In this document: positions 44,102 through 57,264 of the stretch, in pieces
How positions within the stretch are numbered: the first letter of the stretch is position 1
Layout: each line of letters starts with the position of its first letter
Assembly: GCA_022559845.1 (NCBI GenBank)
Contig: CM040125.1
Span: 325,817,829 to 325,881,828, forward strand
DNA length: 64,000 nucleotides
Reading direction: 5' to 3'
DNA from: Amorphophallus konjac
Lineage: Eukaryota; Streptophyta; Magnoliopsida; Alismatales; Araceae
Notes under the pieces: model-generated
Told to the model about the DNA's origin: nothing
What the model saw: the letters and a program-made list of their open reading frames with translations, nothing else
Databases searched by the model: none
Program-made: the position numbers and the translations under genes

Positions 44102-46955
44102 TGTTGGCCCAGAGAGATGGCGGACAAGAAGGGGGGTTGAATTGTCCCCTTGCCGAGATGGCGGATTTTAACAACTTTCTAAACTAAATGCAATGGAATT
44201 AAAACAAACTGAGTTGATTAGCCTAAACTAACATGAGATCTGAAAAGTTCTCTCGATCTTTCCGATCTCACTCGTAAGACCAATCCAACAAGCGATGAAC
44301 GATTACTAATAACGGATAGCAGAGCTAGCAAAGTGTAGTGGTGTAGTGAAATAAAAATCAATAAGATAACCTGTGAAGGGAGATAGGAGAAATGGACAGT
44401 CACACAGGCAATCACAATGAACACAGGGATTTTTAAGGTGGTTCGGGACCACGACGGGCTCCCTACGTCCACCCCTCACCAAACCCGGTGAGGCTTCACT
44501 AACACGCTACCGAAGTAGCAACACGGGGATGAACCCCACACCACACACGCTGCCTCTGCAGCAAAACACACACAGGGCCTGGCCCCAACACGCTGCCACT
44601 GCAGCACACACACACACACGTTTGGGGAACGTACCCCGGACACGACAACCACACGGAGACATAGCTCCGCACACACACACAGATATTTGAGTTTGAGAAA
44701 ATCAAATGATATACAATATACGCACAGCAGTATGTGAATAATGATCAACTATGAACCACACAATAAGATAAGCATAAATAGAATGTAGAAATATCTCCTT
44801 GGTTCTCCAATAGAGATAAGCAGATCTTTCTTGAAACTTAGGTTGGAGAAGCTCTTATCCGCAGCTGGTTGGAGTAGTAGTTCATCCTCCTTGAGGATCC
44901 AAGTTTGTTCGTTCAAGTCCTAGCTCCAATCAAGCCTGCACACATCAAGAAAAGGTGAAACATTATGCTCAACATCTTGTATTTGTTAACAGGGACATGA
45001 CAAACAAATAAAGGAAGATTTATATGCATTCCCCTTTGAATGTCCCACAACTCCCTTCAATCAGTAGGTAGGGTGCGCTGGAAGTTGATCCTTGGAGTGG
45101 AAGCAGCCGGACATGAAGTTCCAAATGCCCAAAACCTTGAACGGGGGAGAGCAGCAACTGCAGCTCCTAGAACTGGACACAGGCTCGCGGACGGCGACTT
45201 CTGCAGCTTCTTCTTCCTTCTCCTTGATGAAGCAACGCCCTCCTTCACGTTCTTCTTCTCCTCCTTCCCTTCTCCTTCAACAGACTACACACGTTCCTCT
45301 CCTTCTTCCTACAAGATAAACACGTTAGAGCTCAAGAGGGTCCTTTTCGATCGGAAGATAGAGGCGGCTATTTATCCAAGGGGATTGAACCCCCAAGGGA
45401 CTTAAAAGCCCTTTCCAAACCGCCTTCACAACACATACAAGAAGCAAAGGTCGCCCTAAGGTCATTAGGGTCAAACGAAGTAAAGGCAGAGAAGATGTAT
45501 TGACGTGTGTAGCTCAAAATGCAAAAGCACATACCTATGTATGCAAAATACATAGATTTGTGTAGTGGCAGTGCGTGCATCAGAACATGTAGACTTGAAT
45601 GCATGGTTGCAAATGTATGGACTTTGAATGCATGATAACGAGTGTATAGACTTTGTATGCATTGAAAGGATTATACAGACTTTGTCTTGAAGGATGCATA
45701 TGCATATAGGAATGTGTGGACTTTGAATATGAATGCTTGGACATGCCTTCAATGAGTGTGCAGACTCTAGGTGTACTGTGCAAACGATGCACAGATATGC
45801 TCTGAACACGGGCTGTACAGACTTGATCGATGTATGCACAAGATGATGTACAGACTTGATCTTGCGAACACAGGCTGTACAGACTTTGAATGATGCATGC
45901 ACAAGACAATGTACAGACTTGATCTTACGAACACAGGCTGTACAGACTTTGAGTAATGCATGTAGACTTGCTGTGCGTGTGCGAGACAATGTATAGACTT
46001 GATGCACGGACAAGGCATATGCATGAACAAGCCACACAAAATGTATAGACTTTGCGTGGATGAGGCAAGGCTAGCGGATGTATAGACTTGCTCAGCCGTG
46101 TGGCGTGCAACCAGACGATGTATAGACTTTCTGTGCCTACAACAACGTGTGCACTGACTATGTGATTGCACTGACTATGAAGCTCGTGTGCACAAGATTT
46201 GCACTGAGTATATGAATGCATAAAACTAAATCTGCACCGATTGGAGTGTGTATGCATATGACGAAATGAGCACTGAGGTTGTTATGAACAAGCTACAGGA
46301 AAATGAATTACCTTGGAATAAGATTGCACCGAGGTTGTTATGCCTATAGACTGAGTCGACGCATCCACTTCAGTGCGTCGACGCACTCTATATACCAGAA
46401 CCCATATGACATAAATGTGCACTGACACAAATGAGTGCAAGATTAACTAAAACAACGATAGCACTTACCAAATGATCAAATGAGTCTTCCAAGGCATGAG
46501 AAAGCTATTTTCAATTAACACATGGATCACAGTTGCAATCCAAGGAAAACTGAACTTGCACAGTCTAATGCAAGCTAACACAACAAAACTAAAGCTTACA
46601 TAATATGATTCAACCATGCTGCACAGAGAATTCCATCTCAGATCAAAACAATCAAGATCTGTCCTATTAAGTCAAGCACAATCAAAACCAATTTGAACTT
46701 AACTTATCCACACCCAGTATGAGTAGACACAAGTTCATATGATATGTTAAAGCAGTGAAGCTGGCCATCCAAATGCAAGTATATACATGGAGAACTGTTA
46801 AGGCCAGTCAACCCAAGAGCATCCTAACCTGTAAAGCAGAGTATCAACATGTGAGCTCATTTTTCATGAAAATACCATTAAGCATAAAACACACAATACA
46901 TTGGAATCATCAAAACCATTGTCAAGGACAACGAGGGGGCGCACAGAACCCAACA
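44102..46955 (-). mobile_element. 5' LTR of element E, 2854 bp
   Basis: Nearly identical to the 3' LTR apart from scattered substitutions and one fewer 63-bp repeat, which suggests a fairly recent insertion. The motif array is at about 45590-46135. Confidence 0.92.
45835..45960. repeat. Two tandem 63-bp units in E 5' LTR
   Basis: The same unit as at 38711-38899, with one fewer copy. Confidence 0.85.
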
Positions 46956-46960
46956 AGGTA

Positions 46961-47157
46961 CATAAGAACCTGAATGATTGCAGTGGTCCAGAAGGTCCAT
47001 GAATGTCCTGTACAGTTGGCGACTGGCTTAGACCCCGTGTGTTTTATTAATTCTGCTGGTTGTTTTTGTTAATAGGGGAGGTTATGGTGCCCAGAAGAGG
47101 GACTCGTTCCCAACAGGGAGAGTCAGGTGGGGGCCAAGAAGGGCAGAGTAGAGCAGC
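46961..47157 (+). mobile_element. Leader and gag start of element B
   Basis: This is the continuation of element B after the E insertion. A leader is followed by ATG at 47086 (MVPRRGTRSQQGESGGGQEG), a Gln/Gly/Arg-rich gypsy-like gag N-terminus. It is cut after 24 codons by element G, and the rest of B lies outside the window. Confidence 0.55.
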
Positions 47158-49435
47158 TGATGCAGGACAGACAGGGGGACCGACTCTACGTGATACGGAC
47201 CTCGGACTCTAGATGGAGACGCGACCAGCAACATACGAGTAGGAACGACACTTCGGCCCGACACTAAGAGTTCCTATGGCCTATACGTCGCTAACAGAAA
47301 TGCAAGCTCACTCATCGTCCCAAGCAAGGGGAAACGTGGATCCGCGCGGTTGAGAAACTGGCAGAGTCAAGGGTGGTCGACTCACTTCCGTGCTCGGATC
47401 GAGCCACGGGACGGGTCACTCTGTCGCTCACAGCGGTGACATAAACTCACGGGCTAGAATCCTAACGCACTCACAGCGGCATATGACCATATACTAAACT
47501 AGCAAATGAACGCCAAGGAGTTAAGACCGTCACCTCCACGCTCCCGGCGTGGGGAAGACAACCCTGGCCAAATCTGAACTCCCGGTTAAACAAGTGTTAC
47601 TGCAGTACAATGTTTTGACCCACTCCACGCAGGGAGGTAACAGGTCACATGTGGGGCCCGGGAGTCTCGGGAAGTGGGTTGACGAGCAGCATCTTGATGT
47701 CGCCCCGATGGTGCCGAAATCCGCATTTTTGTGCTGTCCGGACGGCGTGATCTGCGGGTTCGTGGGGCCCACATGCTGCTCAATCCTCCGGACCTGATGG
47801 GGTGGGTCCTGCTGAGATGGTGACACCTGGTGGCGTGCTTCCCTGGGTGGCAACCGGGTTGGAACACCGGTCGGAGGCCGGACGGCTCCGATCTCCACCC
47901 GTCGGAGGTGCTGGCCACGGATCTGCAACCTCTGTTTTATGGCGCGCGACCCGACGAGATCTGTTGCTGCGAACAGCACCGATGTCGGATCGGTGCGAAA
48001 CCAGCGCCACTGGAACGCTGACTCGAAATCCTTTGACCCTCTGTGAATTTCGAAGGGACTGTAATTTTGTTGGCAGATTTTTGAACCTGACTGATCTCTC
48101 CCTCAGATCTGGTTGGACAGGAATGAACGTTCTTGAGAGTTGGCATTGACCATGATGTAGACCTCTGATTCAGATGTTGAGTTCTTCATAAAAGTTGTAT
48201 AGGGGAGAGGGATGAAAACGGGGATAATTTTTGTGAATGATTTGGTGGAGGTTTGGATGGGGAAAGGTATTTTATACTGCTAGGTGGTCGGATTTGGACA
48301 GTGGCAGGCAGAACTGAGTTGGGATCTGAAGTGATTTTTTGGAAAATATAATCGAGATCCTAAATTCACAAGAAAATTTGTGGACCAGGTATTAGGTGGA
48401 CAGAACCTCTAATAAAAATATCAAGTCATTTGGGTCACAAGAAGGTGGGTTCATGAATGACCTATTAGGGTTTTGGAAATCTGGGCAGACTGCTGGCAGA
48501 TCTGAGAGGAGGTGGAGAACGAAAATGGAAAAATGAAAAATAAAAACTAGAAGCTCCACCGATTTTTCTAGGATGTGGTGATGACCCCTGGAACTCACCC
48601 TGAAACTTTGGCCTCCAGATGAACTCGTGGCTGAGAGAAACAAATCTGAGATCAAGGGACTATCCTGAGTGGATAGAACTCTAACGACGATGGCGGAGGT
48701 GCGACGGCGGCACGATGGCGGCGGCGGCGGCGACGACGATCTTCACACCTGATAGAGGAAGCTTCACACCTCAAGAACGCAGCCTTCCCAGCAGCAGAAG
48801 GGGGAGAGAGGAGAGAGATAGGGGGTGGCCCTTGCTTGCTCCAACAAAATTCTGAATTTTTCTTGCATTAATTTCAATCAAATAAAAATACAAGCTATTT
48901 ATGTGAAATGACAAAAGACACTAATTAACCCTAGATCTAGAATTGTGAGGGGTAAAAGAGGGAGTCCATAATTTATTCTCCCATGTGATTTGGAACTAAA
49001 TAAAATAAACTAAAATTCCTAATATAATACTATATAATGGGGGCGCCCCCTTGACTTATGGCATTCCAAATTTGAAATTTTGTTGCCTTTGTCCTCCCCT
49101 TGGTCCACCCTTCTAGAAGCCCACCATGGAGGGTTGACTGACCCCACATGTGCCCAAGAGATGAGGTGGATCAATGGGAGAAGAGATGGGGGTCCCGCGG
49201 GACCCAGGTGGTCCCAAATTACAAATAAACCCCTCTTACAATCCGAATAAAACTAAATAAACACACATTACACACGAATAAAATCCCCATAAATATGATA
49301 AACACTAAGACTCAAGGGGGAGTCTCCAGACTGTCTCCAAGCCAGATGGAAGCCGATGTAGCCCGAGTGGTGCTCCGCGTACGGTACCGACGGCTCACCG
49401 GTTCGTGCTTCTCGCTCGCTCTGGTGTCCGCACCA
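47158..49435 (-). mobile_element. 3' LTR of element G
   Basis: On the plus strand it starts TGATGC and probably ends GCACCA at 49435, giving short inverted termini. ATTCTCCCC follows, which is a polypurine tract in element sense. The first 620 bp match the 5' LTR at 63379 closely. It includes a GGCGGCGGCG stretch near 48715. The outer end is certain and the inner end is inferred. Confidence 0.75.
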
Positions 49436-49439
49436 ATTC

Positions 49440-52400
49440 TCCCCGGGTGGGAGAAACTTGACCCTATCGAGTAAGGGTCTACATCGCTCTAGTAGCGCTC
49501 CAGTAGGTCCGGATCTATCCCCTGCAACTCTCCACGGGTGATCCAAGTATCCTCGGTGGCGGGTCACCCTCTCCAACGCACTAGGTAGCGCGGGTAGATC
49601 CTCTCCTGGTAACTATCACCTGCTCATCCAGTATGTGATCGATATGCTCTCGCTGCTGTGGAAAGGTGACTGGTGGTGGACACTCAGGTGTGGGATCACT
49701 CTCAATGGGAGAAGATGGCTCGAAAGGCTCACTAGGGATCACCGTTGGGTCCCTATATGCAACTAGATCCGACACATTGAAAGTTGAACTTATACCATAT
49801 TCCTCGGGCAAGTCCATAACATACGCATTGGATCCAACACGTTTCAACACTCTAAATGGACCGGCTCAGCGAACTTGTAATTTCTTTACGGTTCCAGAGG
49901 GAAACCATTCAGGTCTTACCCTGATCATGACATATTCACCCTCTTGGAACTCACGGTGGTGTCGATGGGCATCGGCTAACTCCTTATATCGTGCATTACT
50001 GGTCTCAATGTGACGACGGATGTCGTCATGCAAACTCCTAACATGCCTAGCAAAAGACTCGGCAGACTCAGATGCTCGTGCATGAATGGACATGGGAACA
50101 AGATCCACTGGCTTCCTAGGCCTACGACATGTGACAATCTCGAATGGACTAATGCCGATAGACTTGTTAACTGAATCATTATATGCAAATTCTACCAGTG
50201 GTAGTATGAGATCCCAATCCCCTACACGGTCCCTGACAAGACACCTCAAAAGGTCACCTAGACTCCTATTGACCACCTCGGTCTGACCATATGTCTGGGG
50301 ATGATATGCAGTGAAAAACTTAAGGTGAGTACCCAACATATGCCACAGTGTCTTCCAAAAATAACTGGTGAATCTAACATCATGGTCAGACACTATGGTA
50401 CGAGGCAACCCGAACTTGCACACCACATGAGTAAGGAATAGGCGGGCTACCCTCGAAGCATCCGAAGTCTTCGAGTAGGGAATGAAAAGGGCCATCTTCG
50501 AGAACCGGTCAACCACCACATAGACCGAGTCATGCTTCCTAGAGGTACGTGGCAATCCCAAGACAAAATCCATACTAACGTCATGCCACAAAGCATCAGG
50601 CACGGGAAGAGGTGTATAAAGGCCTGAGCTTTGCTTCGTCATTTTGGCCATAGCACATGTACTGCACTGGGCCACGATATGAGCAACATCTCTCTTCAAA
50701 GTCGGCCAATAAAATATGTGCTCAACAGCCTCGATAGTCTTGTTCCGACCAAAGTGGCCGGCTAGACCTCCCGCATGTAGCTCCCAGACTAAGAAGTCTC
50801 GAACCAAAGTTCGGGGAACACAAAGCCTGCCTCCTCGAAAGAGGTAACCCTCCTGAAGCACGTAATCATCATGGTCTCTCGACGGTCCGGCCTGGAGAGT
50901 GGTATAAATCTGATCGAAGTCAAGACAATCACCATAGGCCTCTCTCATCTTCTCTAACCCTATGACCTCGGCACTCATGGTCGTCAGCAAACAAGCACGC
51001 CGACTCAAGGCATCGGCCACATTGTTCTCCACTCCAGCCTTATGTTTAAGCACAAATGTGTACTACTGGTTATACTCAACCCATCAGCTGTGACGCGCAT
51101 TAAGCTTCTTTTGAGAATGGAGGTACCTCAAAGCCTCATGATCGGAGTATAAGATAAACTCCTGATGTAATAGATAGTGCCTCCAATGCCTAAGAGCCTG
51201 AACAACTGCGTAGAATTCCTTATCATAAGTGGAGTATCGCAGTTTCGCGTCATTCAGCCTCTCACTGAAATATGTGACCGGGTGGGCCTCCTGACTCAAC
51301 ACTCCTCCAATCCCTACACCCGACGCATCACAAGAGGTCTCAAACACCTTCGAGAAATCTGGCAATCGAAGGATCGGTGTCTGGGTCATGCGCTCCTTGA
51401 TGTCCTTGAAGGCAGCAACTGCGGCCTTCGTCCATACAAACGTGCCCTTCCGAATACAGTCCGTGATCGGGGCAGTGACGGAGCTAAATCCGCGGATGAA
51501 ACGATGATAGAACGTCGCGAGGCCATGGAAGCTGCGGACATCATGGACCGTACGGGGTTCTGGCCACTCAACAATGACCTGGACCTTCTCCGGATAGGTG
51601 GAGACCCCGGTACTAGACATAATAAAACCCAAGAAGGTAAGTTGGGGTGTCATGAAGGCACACTTCTGTGGGTTCGCAAACAACTGCTCTCGCCTCAAAA
51701 GCAGACAAACTTGTGGTCCCCTTTAGTGCGACTATATATAAGGATATCATCAAAATACACAACCACAAAGACTCTAATGAAAGGTCGAAGGTCTTGAGTC
51801 ATGAGTCGCATGAAAGTGCTAGGGGCATTGGTCAACCCAAAGGGCATAACCAACCACTCATATAGACCATCCTTGGTCTTAAATGCGGTCTTCCACTCAT
51901 CACCTGGCCTAATCCTCACTTGGTGGTAGCCACTCTTAAGATCGATCTTTGAGAAGATAGTGGCACCGGCCATTATGTCTAGCATATCATCTAGGCGAAA
52001 AATAGGGAACCTGTACTTCACAGTGATTTTGTTGATGGCACGACTATCAATGCACATTCTCCACGTGCCATCCTTCTTTGGGGCGAGTAATGCGGAAATA
52101 GCACACGGACTCATGCTGTCCCGAACAGACCCTCTCTGCATCAACTCATCGACCTGCCATTTTAGCTTGGCATGTTCCGTGGGACTCATGCGATAATGAG
52201 GAAGATTGCGCAATGAGGAGCCCATAATCAGGTCGATAGCATGTTGAATATCCCGTATGGGTGGGAGTCCCTCGGGAAGCTCCTCGGGAAAAATATCAGC
52301 GAACTCCTGCAGAATAGGAATGACATCGGGTGGGAGTTCACCCTCGGACTTCGGCTCCACCTCTCTGACCGTAATAGTAAACACAGGGCAGCCCCTACTA

Positions 52401-53037
52401 GCCTCCCGCTCCATTTCTCGGGAGCTAATCATCATCAACCTCCTAGTCGAGGGCTCGCCTGTGCCAGAGGTAACGGTCATAGCCCGGGCTGGGGATGGGG
52501 TACTAGGCCCGGGGACGGAATGCTCCAGAGTACTAGGGCCAGTAGGACCCCTAACAAATGGGCTCTTGGGCTGAGTGGGGTGGAGGGTAATCCGTTGCCC
52601 ATCATGGTCGAAGGTACAGGTGTTCGACCGGCCATGGAGTGTGGCATCCCGATCAAATAACCACGGCCTACCAAGAATGATATTGCCCACCTCCATGGGG
52701 AGGACATCACACCAGATCTCGTCACGGTAGGCATGGAACTACAGTGGGATCAAACACCGCAACCTGATTGGAATGGAGGTGGAATCCACCCATGATACTC
52801 GATAAGGGCAAGGATGGTCCACGGGAGTAAGACCAAGACGTGAGACTACGCCCGTGGAGATTGTATTGATGCAACTCCCACTATCGATGATCACCTTACA
52901 CACATGCCCCCCCAGCCTACAGTATGTATGAAAGATGGTGGTCCGACGCTAGTCATCACTGGCCTGTGACTGGGTGAGAATACACCTGACAACCCCCACA
53001 GGGGTATCGTCCGAATGCTAGGCATCCTGGCCATCAC
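49440..53037 (-). pseudogene. pol of element G (PR-RT-RNase H-IN-chromodomain), broken
   Basis: Protease: VIIDSGSCINTIS near 52895-52860. [32 protein letters not shown], and YFDD at 51757-51746. RNase H: SCDASGVGIGGVLSQ near 51325 and YSDHEAL. Integrase: an H..H..C..C finger (HAGGLAGHFG...CSTC), then catalytic D in SMDFVLGLP, D in SDHDVRF and E in GQTEVVN, followed by GPFRVLKRVG (the GPY/F-type module). The end HIDHILDEQVIVTRRG...RGELQGIDPDLL looks like a chromodomain after a frameshift. Damage: TAG at 53018, 52949 and 52739, a small deletion with frameshift just after [12 protein letters not shown] at 51084, TAG at 51063, and TGA at 49866. Confidence 0.9.
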
Positions 53038-53367
53038 CTTCATGTTGTGCCCCTTGTGCTTTGATGATAGGGTGTTGTTGTTTTGATGATGGCAACTCAA
53101 GGAGTCACCACATAAGATGGCAAGTCAATGAGTCACCACATAAGAATGATGATGATAATGATAGTGTGTGTGATGATAAAATGATGTTTCGAATGCATTA
53201 TTCTGATTAAGCCCATGCATAGATTAAGTCAGTACAGAGTTTTGCCTAGATGTGCATATGTTTGCTGCATAAACCTTGAGTCCGTGCAAGGTTGCTCACA
53301 TGTCGTTAAGCTTGTACATGCATACATAAAGTCGATGCAAGCATGCAACAGAGTCAGTACATTGCTT

Positions 53368-53990
53368 AAGTCTGTACAGGGTTAATTGTCTAGGCTTGTG
53401 CATTTCATAACTATGTTTCATGGTGGCCATAAGTTAGTGAATGCCTAGACTCATGCATGTTCAAGGGACAAAGTCTGTACAGAGTTTTACCTAGACTACA
53501 TCAACTCAAGTCTGTACATTCGTTGATGACAAGTTTGTACAACCTCCGTTGTTTCACTCGACTAGTTAGTACAGTCAGTGCATTCGGTTGTCTCATGCAT
53601 ATACAAGTCTGCACATTCTCTGCTGATATGCCCGTGCATCGTTTTAGCAAGTCTGTACATCGCTTGCACATTGCACACAAAGTCTGTACACTCGTTGATG
53701 GCATGTCTGTACATTCACTTTCAATATGCATACTTCTCCATATACAAAATGCATTACATGCATTCAAAGTCTGTACATCGTCTTGGCGCATGCACGCAAA
53801 GTCTGTACATCATCTTGGCGCATGCACACAAAGTCTGTACATTCACTTTCAATGTGCATACTTCTCCATATGTAAAATGTATTACATGCATTCAAAGTCT
53901 GTACACTCGTGGATGACATGTCCGTGCATTCATTCTCGTTGTACATACTTTCTTATATGCACACTGCATTTTGTGCATCAAGTCTGTACA
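53368..53990 (+). repeat. AAGTCTGTACA motif array in F 5' LTR
   Basis: Ten exact copies plus variants (AAGTTTGTACA, AAGTCTGCACA, ATGTCTGTACA, GTCAGTACA) occur in 620 bp. Two adjacent units form a 32-bp tandem. The array ends about 245 bp before the TATA box. Confidence 0.9.
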
Positions 53991-54234
53991 GGCTCAGTTC
54001 AAATATCAAACTTACTCGATGCATCCTTTCTTTCCTTTCAGATTAACTCACACTGATAACAAGCCTGATCTGATAGGACTGCTGCTCGAGGAGCTTAAGA
54101 AGGGCACGTGATCCAAGAATGGAAGAAGTGCCAGGATTGTGACACGTGTAGTGTAGCAGGCTGAAATGCTGCCACGTGTTCAAGGCGCTAGGGCGAGAAT
54201 TCGTGGAGGACACACGCCCACCTATCTGCTCCTA

Positions 54235-54244
54235 CTATAAAAAG
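54235..54244 (+). promoter_or_regulatory. TATA box of element F 5' LTR
   Basis: CTATAAAAAG is followed by a GA-rich leader. The same box is at 60671-60680 in the other LTR. Confidence 0.75.
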
Positions 54245-54639
54245 AAGACTTCTCCATCTGGAGAAGATGCTCGTGCAGAGAGGATAAAAAGTTACATCTG
54301 AAAGAGCAGAAGCAGAGAGAGAGAGAGCCTGCACGATCCAGAAGAAGAGACAGAAAGAAAGAAGAAGAAAAAGAGAAAGATAGAAGAGAAAGAGAGAAGA
54401 AAAGAGTGAGCAACAGAGAAGTATAGAGAAGCAGAAGAAGAGAAAGAAAGGAAGAGAGAGGTAGAGAGCTCTAGGGGAAGAAGAAAAGCTTCATCGAAAG
54501 ATTTATTTTCACTGGACTTTGGATCAGATCCGAGCCAGTCAGCTCTATGAGAGCCACATCTATGTTCCATCGTTTACAGCTTTCTGTCGCTGTGTTTTAT
54601 CATCTTTTGTTTTTCTTTTTACCTTTGTTTCAAGCTGTT

Positions 54640-54830
54640 TGTCAACAGAGCAAGCTGTGACGCTCAGCGGGCAGAGGAGGATTCCTCTGGACGGGTTAAG
54701 CTGTAAGCCCCAGCGGTTGGCAAAGCTGTAATGCCCAGCGGTCAAGCTGTTAATCAGCGGTTTGTAGGCAAGCTGTGTCGCCCAGTGGTTTTCAAGCTGT
54801 TTGGCAGCAGAATCCACACTCTGGTTTGAG
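54640..54830 (+). repeat. AAGCTGT / CCCAGCGG repeat block in F 5' LTR
   Basis: Seven or more AAGCTGT words alternate with CAGCGG or CCCAGCGG in 190 bp, downstream of the TATA box and so in the transcribed leader. A second copy lies at about 61075-61245. Confidence 0.7.
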
Positions 54831-55194
54831 TGTGGGGTGGACGTAGGTCTGGAGGACCAAACCACCTTAAAAATCTTCTGTGCAGTGGTTTGATTGTCTA
54901 GTGTGTTTCGCTAGATGCATGATTAGGCTCGTTGTGTCCTTTCATCGAGCGAGTGGTTTATTCGAACATCGCATATTGATTGAAGTTGGGTCTGCTCACC
55001 AGCTCATAGTGAGTAGATCAGTAGTTCAGTCTATCTGATCTTTCCACTTCGTTCAAAGAGAGCACCTGTGTCATACAAGGCACCTATTTGTGTTAATTCC
55101 GCATCATTGTTTTGTTATAGTTTTTAATTGGGAGTAATTTTTTAAGGGGAGATTCATTCACCCCCCTCTGAATCCATCGCACCGGTCCCAACAA

Positions 55195-55208
55195 TTGGTA
55201 TCAGAGCC
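55195..55208 (+). promoter_or_regulatory. Primer binding site of element F
   Basis: TTGGTATCAGAGCC, an exact match to the initiator-Met type site, lies 1 bp after the LTR. Confidence 0.92.
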
Positions 55209-55298
55209 GGTGTCTGCACAGAGGGTCCAGCAACCTGCAGATCCGTTCCTTGATTTGGTTTTGGTGCGATTTGATTTGATCTGCTTTGTCTTGATCTC

Positions 55299-57264
55299 AT
55301 GGCTGAAATTCCTATATACACCAGTTCAGATTTCTATGGCTCGTACGGTCGTTTTAGAGACTATGTGATCCATATGAATTCTGATTTATGGATACTCATA
55401 GCTTACAGTCCATATGAAGTTCCTGAGGACAAATCCAAATGGAAGTCCTCCGACAGACTAAAATCTGAGGAAAATCAAAAGGCCCTAGATCTAACAAAAA
55501 GGGCAATAGACTCCAATTATTTTCAATGGGTCAATGAGTGCAGGAGCGCAATGGAAATCATCAACAAAATATTGGAAAGATCGTGTAGAGATGAGGAAAT
55601 GTGCTTCATGGTCAGAGATCAGTCCGAGGACTCATCCTCTCAGGTAAACTCTGAAACAGAAAATATCAGTTATGATGATTTAGTTGCCATGAATGAGTAT
55701 TTATTGATTAAATATGATAGAGTCAAATCTGAAAAGAGAAAAATGAGAAAAGAAATGATTCATGAAGTTACTTGTCTGAAAGTTGAGTTGAATAATTGAA
55801 ATCTGAAAATGACAACCTTAGAAACAAACTCATTAGAAAAGATGATTCTTGCAATGAATGTGCTGTTTTAAGAGACTTGATTAATGACCTTGATTCTGAT
55901 GATAACTTTCAAAAGGATTTAATCAAATCTCTGAAAGAAGAAAATAAATCATTGCTAGAAAAGAAAATTGAAGCTGGAGAATATGAAGACATGCTGATTA
56001 AAGAAAACTCTAATCTAAAAGATCAAAATAAAAAACTGATGGTTCTGAATATTGTTCTATCTGAAAGACTGATGTCATTTGAAAAAGAAAAATCAGTTCT
56101 GAAAGAAAAGGAAACAAATGATGAAATAAAGCTTCAAAGGGAAAATGAAACACTGAAAAGTTTAAACGATGCTTTGCAACAACATGTAATCCTTTGTGAA
56201 TCTGAGCTATCTAAGTATGAAGTGAGCATTGCTTCTTTGAATTTGAAATTGAAGATCTGAAAAACTCTTTGTCTAAATTTTTGAAAGGAAAGGACAATTT
56301 GAACAAACTGCTTGGCACTAAGGTGAATTTTCAGAAAGAAGGGCTAAACTATGTGCCTGTCAATAAACAAACTAATGAAAATAAGAAGCCAACTGTATTC
56401 GTGAAAAGTTCTGAACAGGCTAACCAATCTAGGGCTTCTTTCTTTCAATTCACTACAAAGAAAGTTGAAAATTCAGATAAAGATCAGAAAAAGTTTCAAA
56501 AATCAAAGAAAAATGTTAATATGAATAAGCCCAAACATGTCCCTGATTTATATGTGCATGCTGCTCACTGCTCACACACACATTCACACTCTCATGCGAA
56601 TGTTAATTCTGTTAATCAAGTGAATGCGAATAAAAAGGTAGTAACATGTCACTATTGTGGGAAGGTTGGACATATTATGCATAACTGTGTAGCATTGATA
56701 AATGATGAAAGAAATGCTGTTAGAATGTATCCTAGAAATCATCTTCCTAGGAAACCTTCTATTGGTCAGAAAAAAAATTCAATGTTATTGCTGTGGGAAT
56801 TTTGGTCACATTGTTGCCTTCTGCTGGCATGCTCAGGGAAAGAAAACTAATTCTGGATTTGTAAATTTCCCTGTTAATAAAAACATTTTTGATAGAAAGA
56901 AGTTTGGTTATAGAAGCAAGCACATTGTATGTTTTGAATGTGGAAAGCCAGGCCACAGGGCCGCAACCTGTCGGCTGGCAGGTTATAATAAACAGGATGG
57001 CTTCGGTCAACAAAATCTTAATTCTGTTACAGAATTTTTCATGCAAAGATACATAGATTTAATGACAACAGTAATTTGCATAAAAAGAATTTAAAATCTA
57101 CTGCATCATACCATTACTGTGGTCAGATAGGTCATTGTATGGATAATTGCTCCTTGATGATGAGTGATGATCTGAAGTCTCAGAAAATGTGGAAAGCACC
57201 ATTCAGAGGTGTCACTTTTACTTCAGGACCCAAGGCGGCTTGGGTTCCTGTAGGATCAAAATGA
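55299..57264 (+). pseudogene. gag of element F, frameshifted
   Basis: It starts MAEIPIYTSSDFYGSYGRF, a UBN2/DUF4219-type N-terminus (AMEIINKILERS matches the usual AKEIWD.L). It changes frame near 55797, 56262, 56780 and 57070. A long coiled coil (55796-56260) is followed by four zinc-knuckle sequences: CHYCGKVGHIMHNC, CYCCGNFGHIVAFC, CFECGKPGHRAATC and YHYCGQIGHCMDNC (the last lacks its first Cys). It ends SGPKAAWVPVGSK, the same point as gag of element E. Confidence 0.87.

Larger units (their letters stand above)
36981..46955 (-). mobile_element. Element E: gag-only LTR retrotransposon (SIRE/Copia-like), 9975 bp
   Basis: Two long LTRs (36981-39894 and 44102-46955) start TGTTGGCCCA and end CCCAACA. 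Perfect target duplications AGGTA lie at 36976-36980 and 46956-46960. The internal region has a primer site, a gag gene and a polypurine tract but no protease, integrase, RT or RNase H. It would need enzymes from another element. It is inserted in the leader of element B. Confidence 0.92.
53043..55193 (+). mobile_element. 5' LTR of element F, 2151 bp
   Basis: U3 contains the AAGTCTGTACA array, then a TATA box CTATAAAAAG (54235-54244), then a purine-rich leader and an AAGCTGT...CAGCGG repeat block. It ends TCCCAACA before the primer site. Confidence 0.93.

Noticed and set aside
47530..48149. Several GC-rich frames on both strands
   Set aside because: They lie within the LTR of chromovirus G, are repeated in the other LTR, and contain no domain.
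53368..53990. Regularly spaced repeats that could suggest a CRISPR array
   Set aside because: The repeats are 11 bp with irregular spacing, lie in a plant retrotransposon LTR, and have no cas genes nearby.
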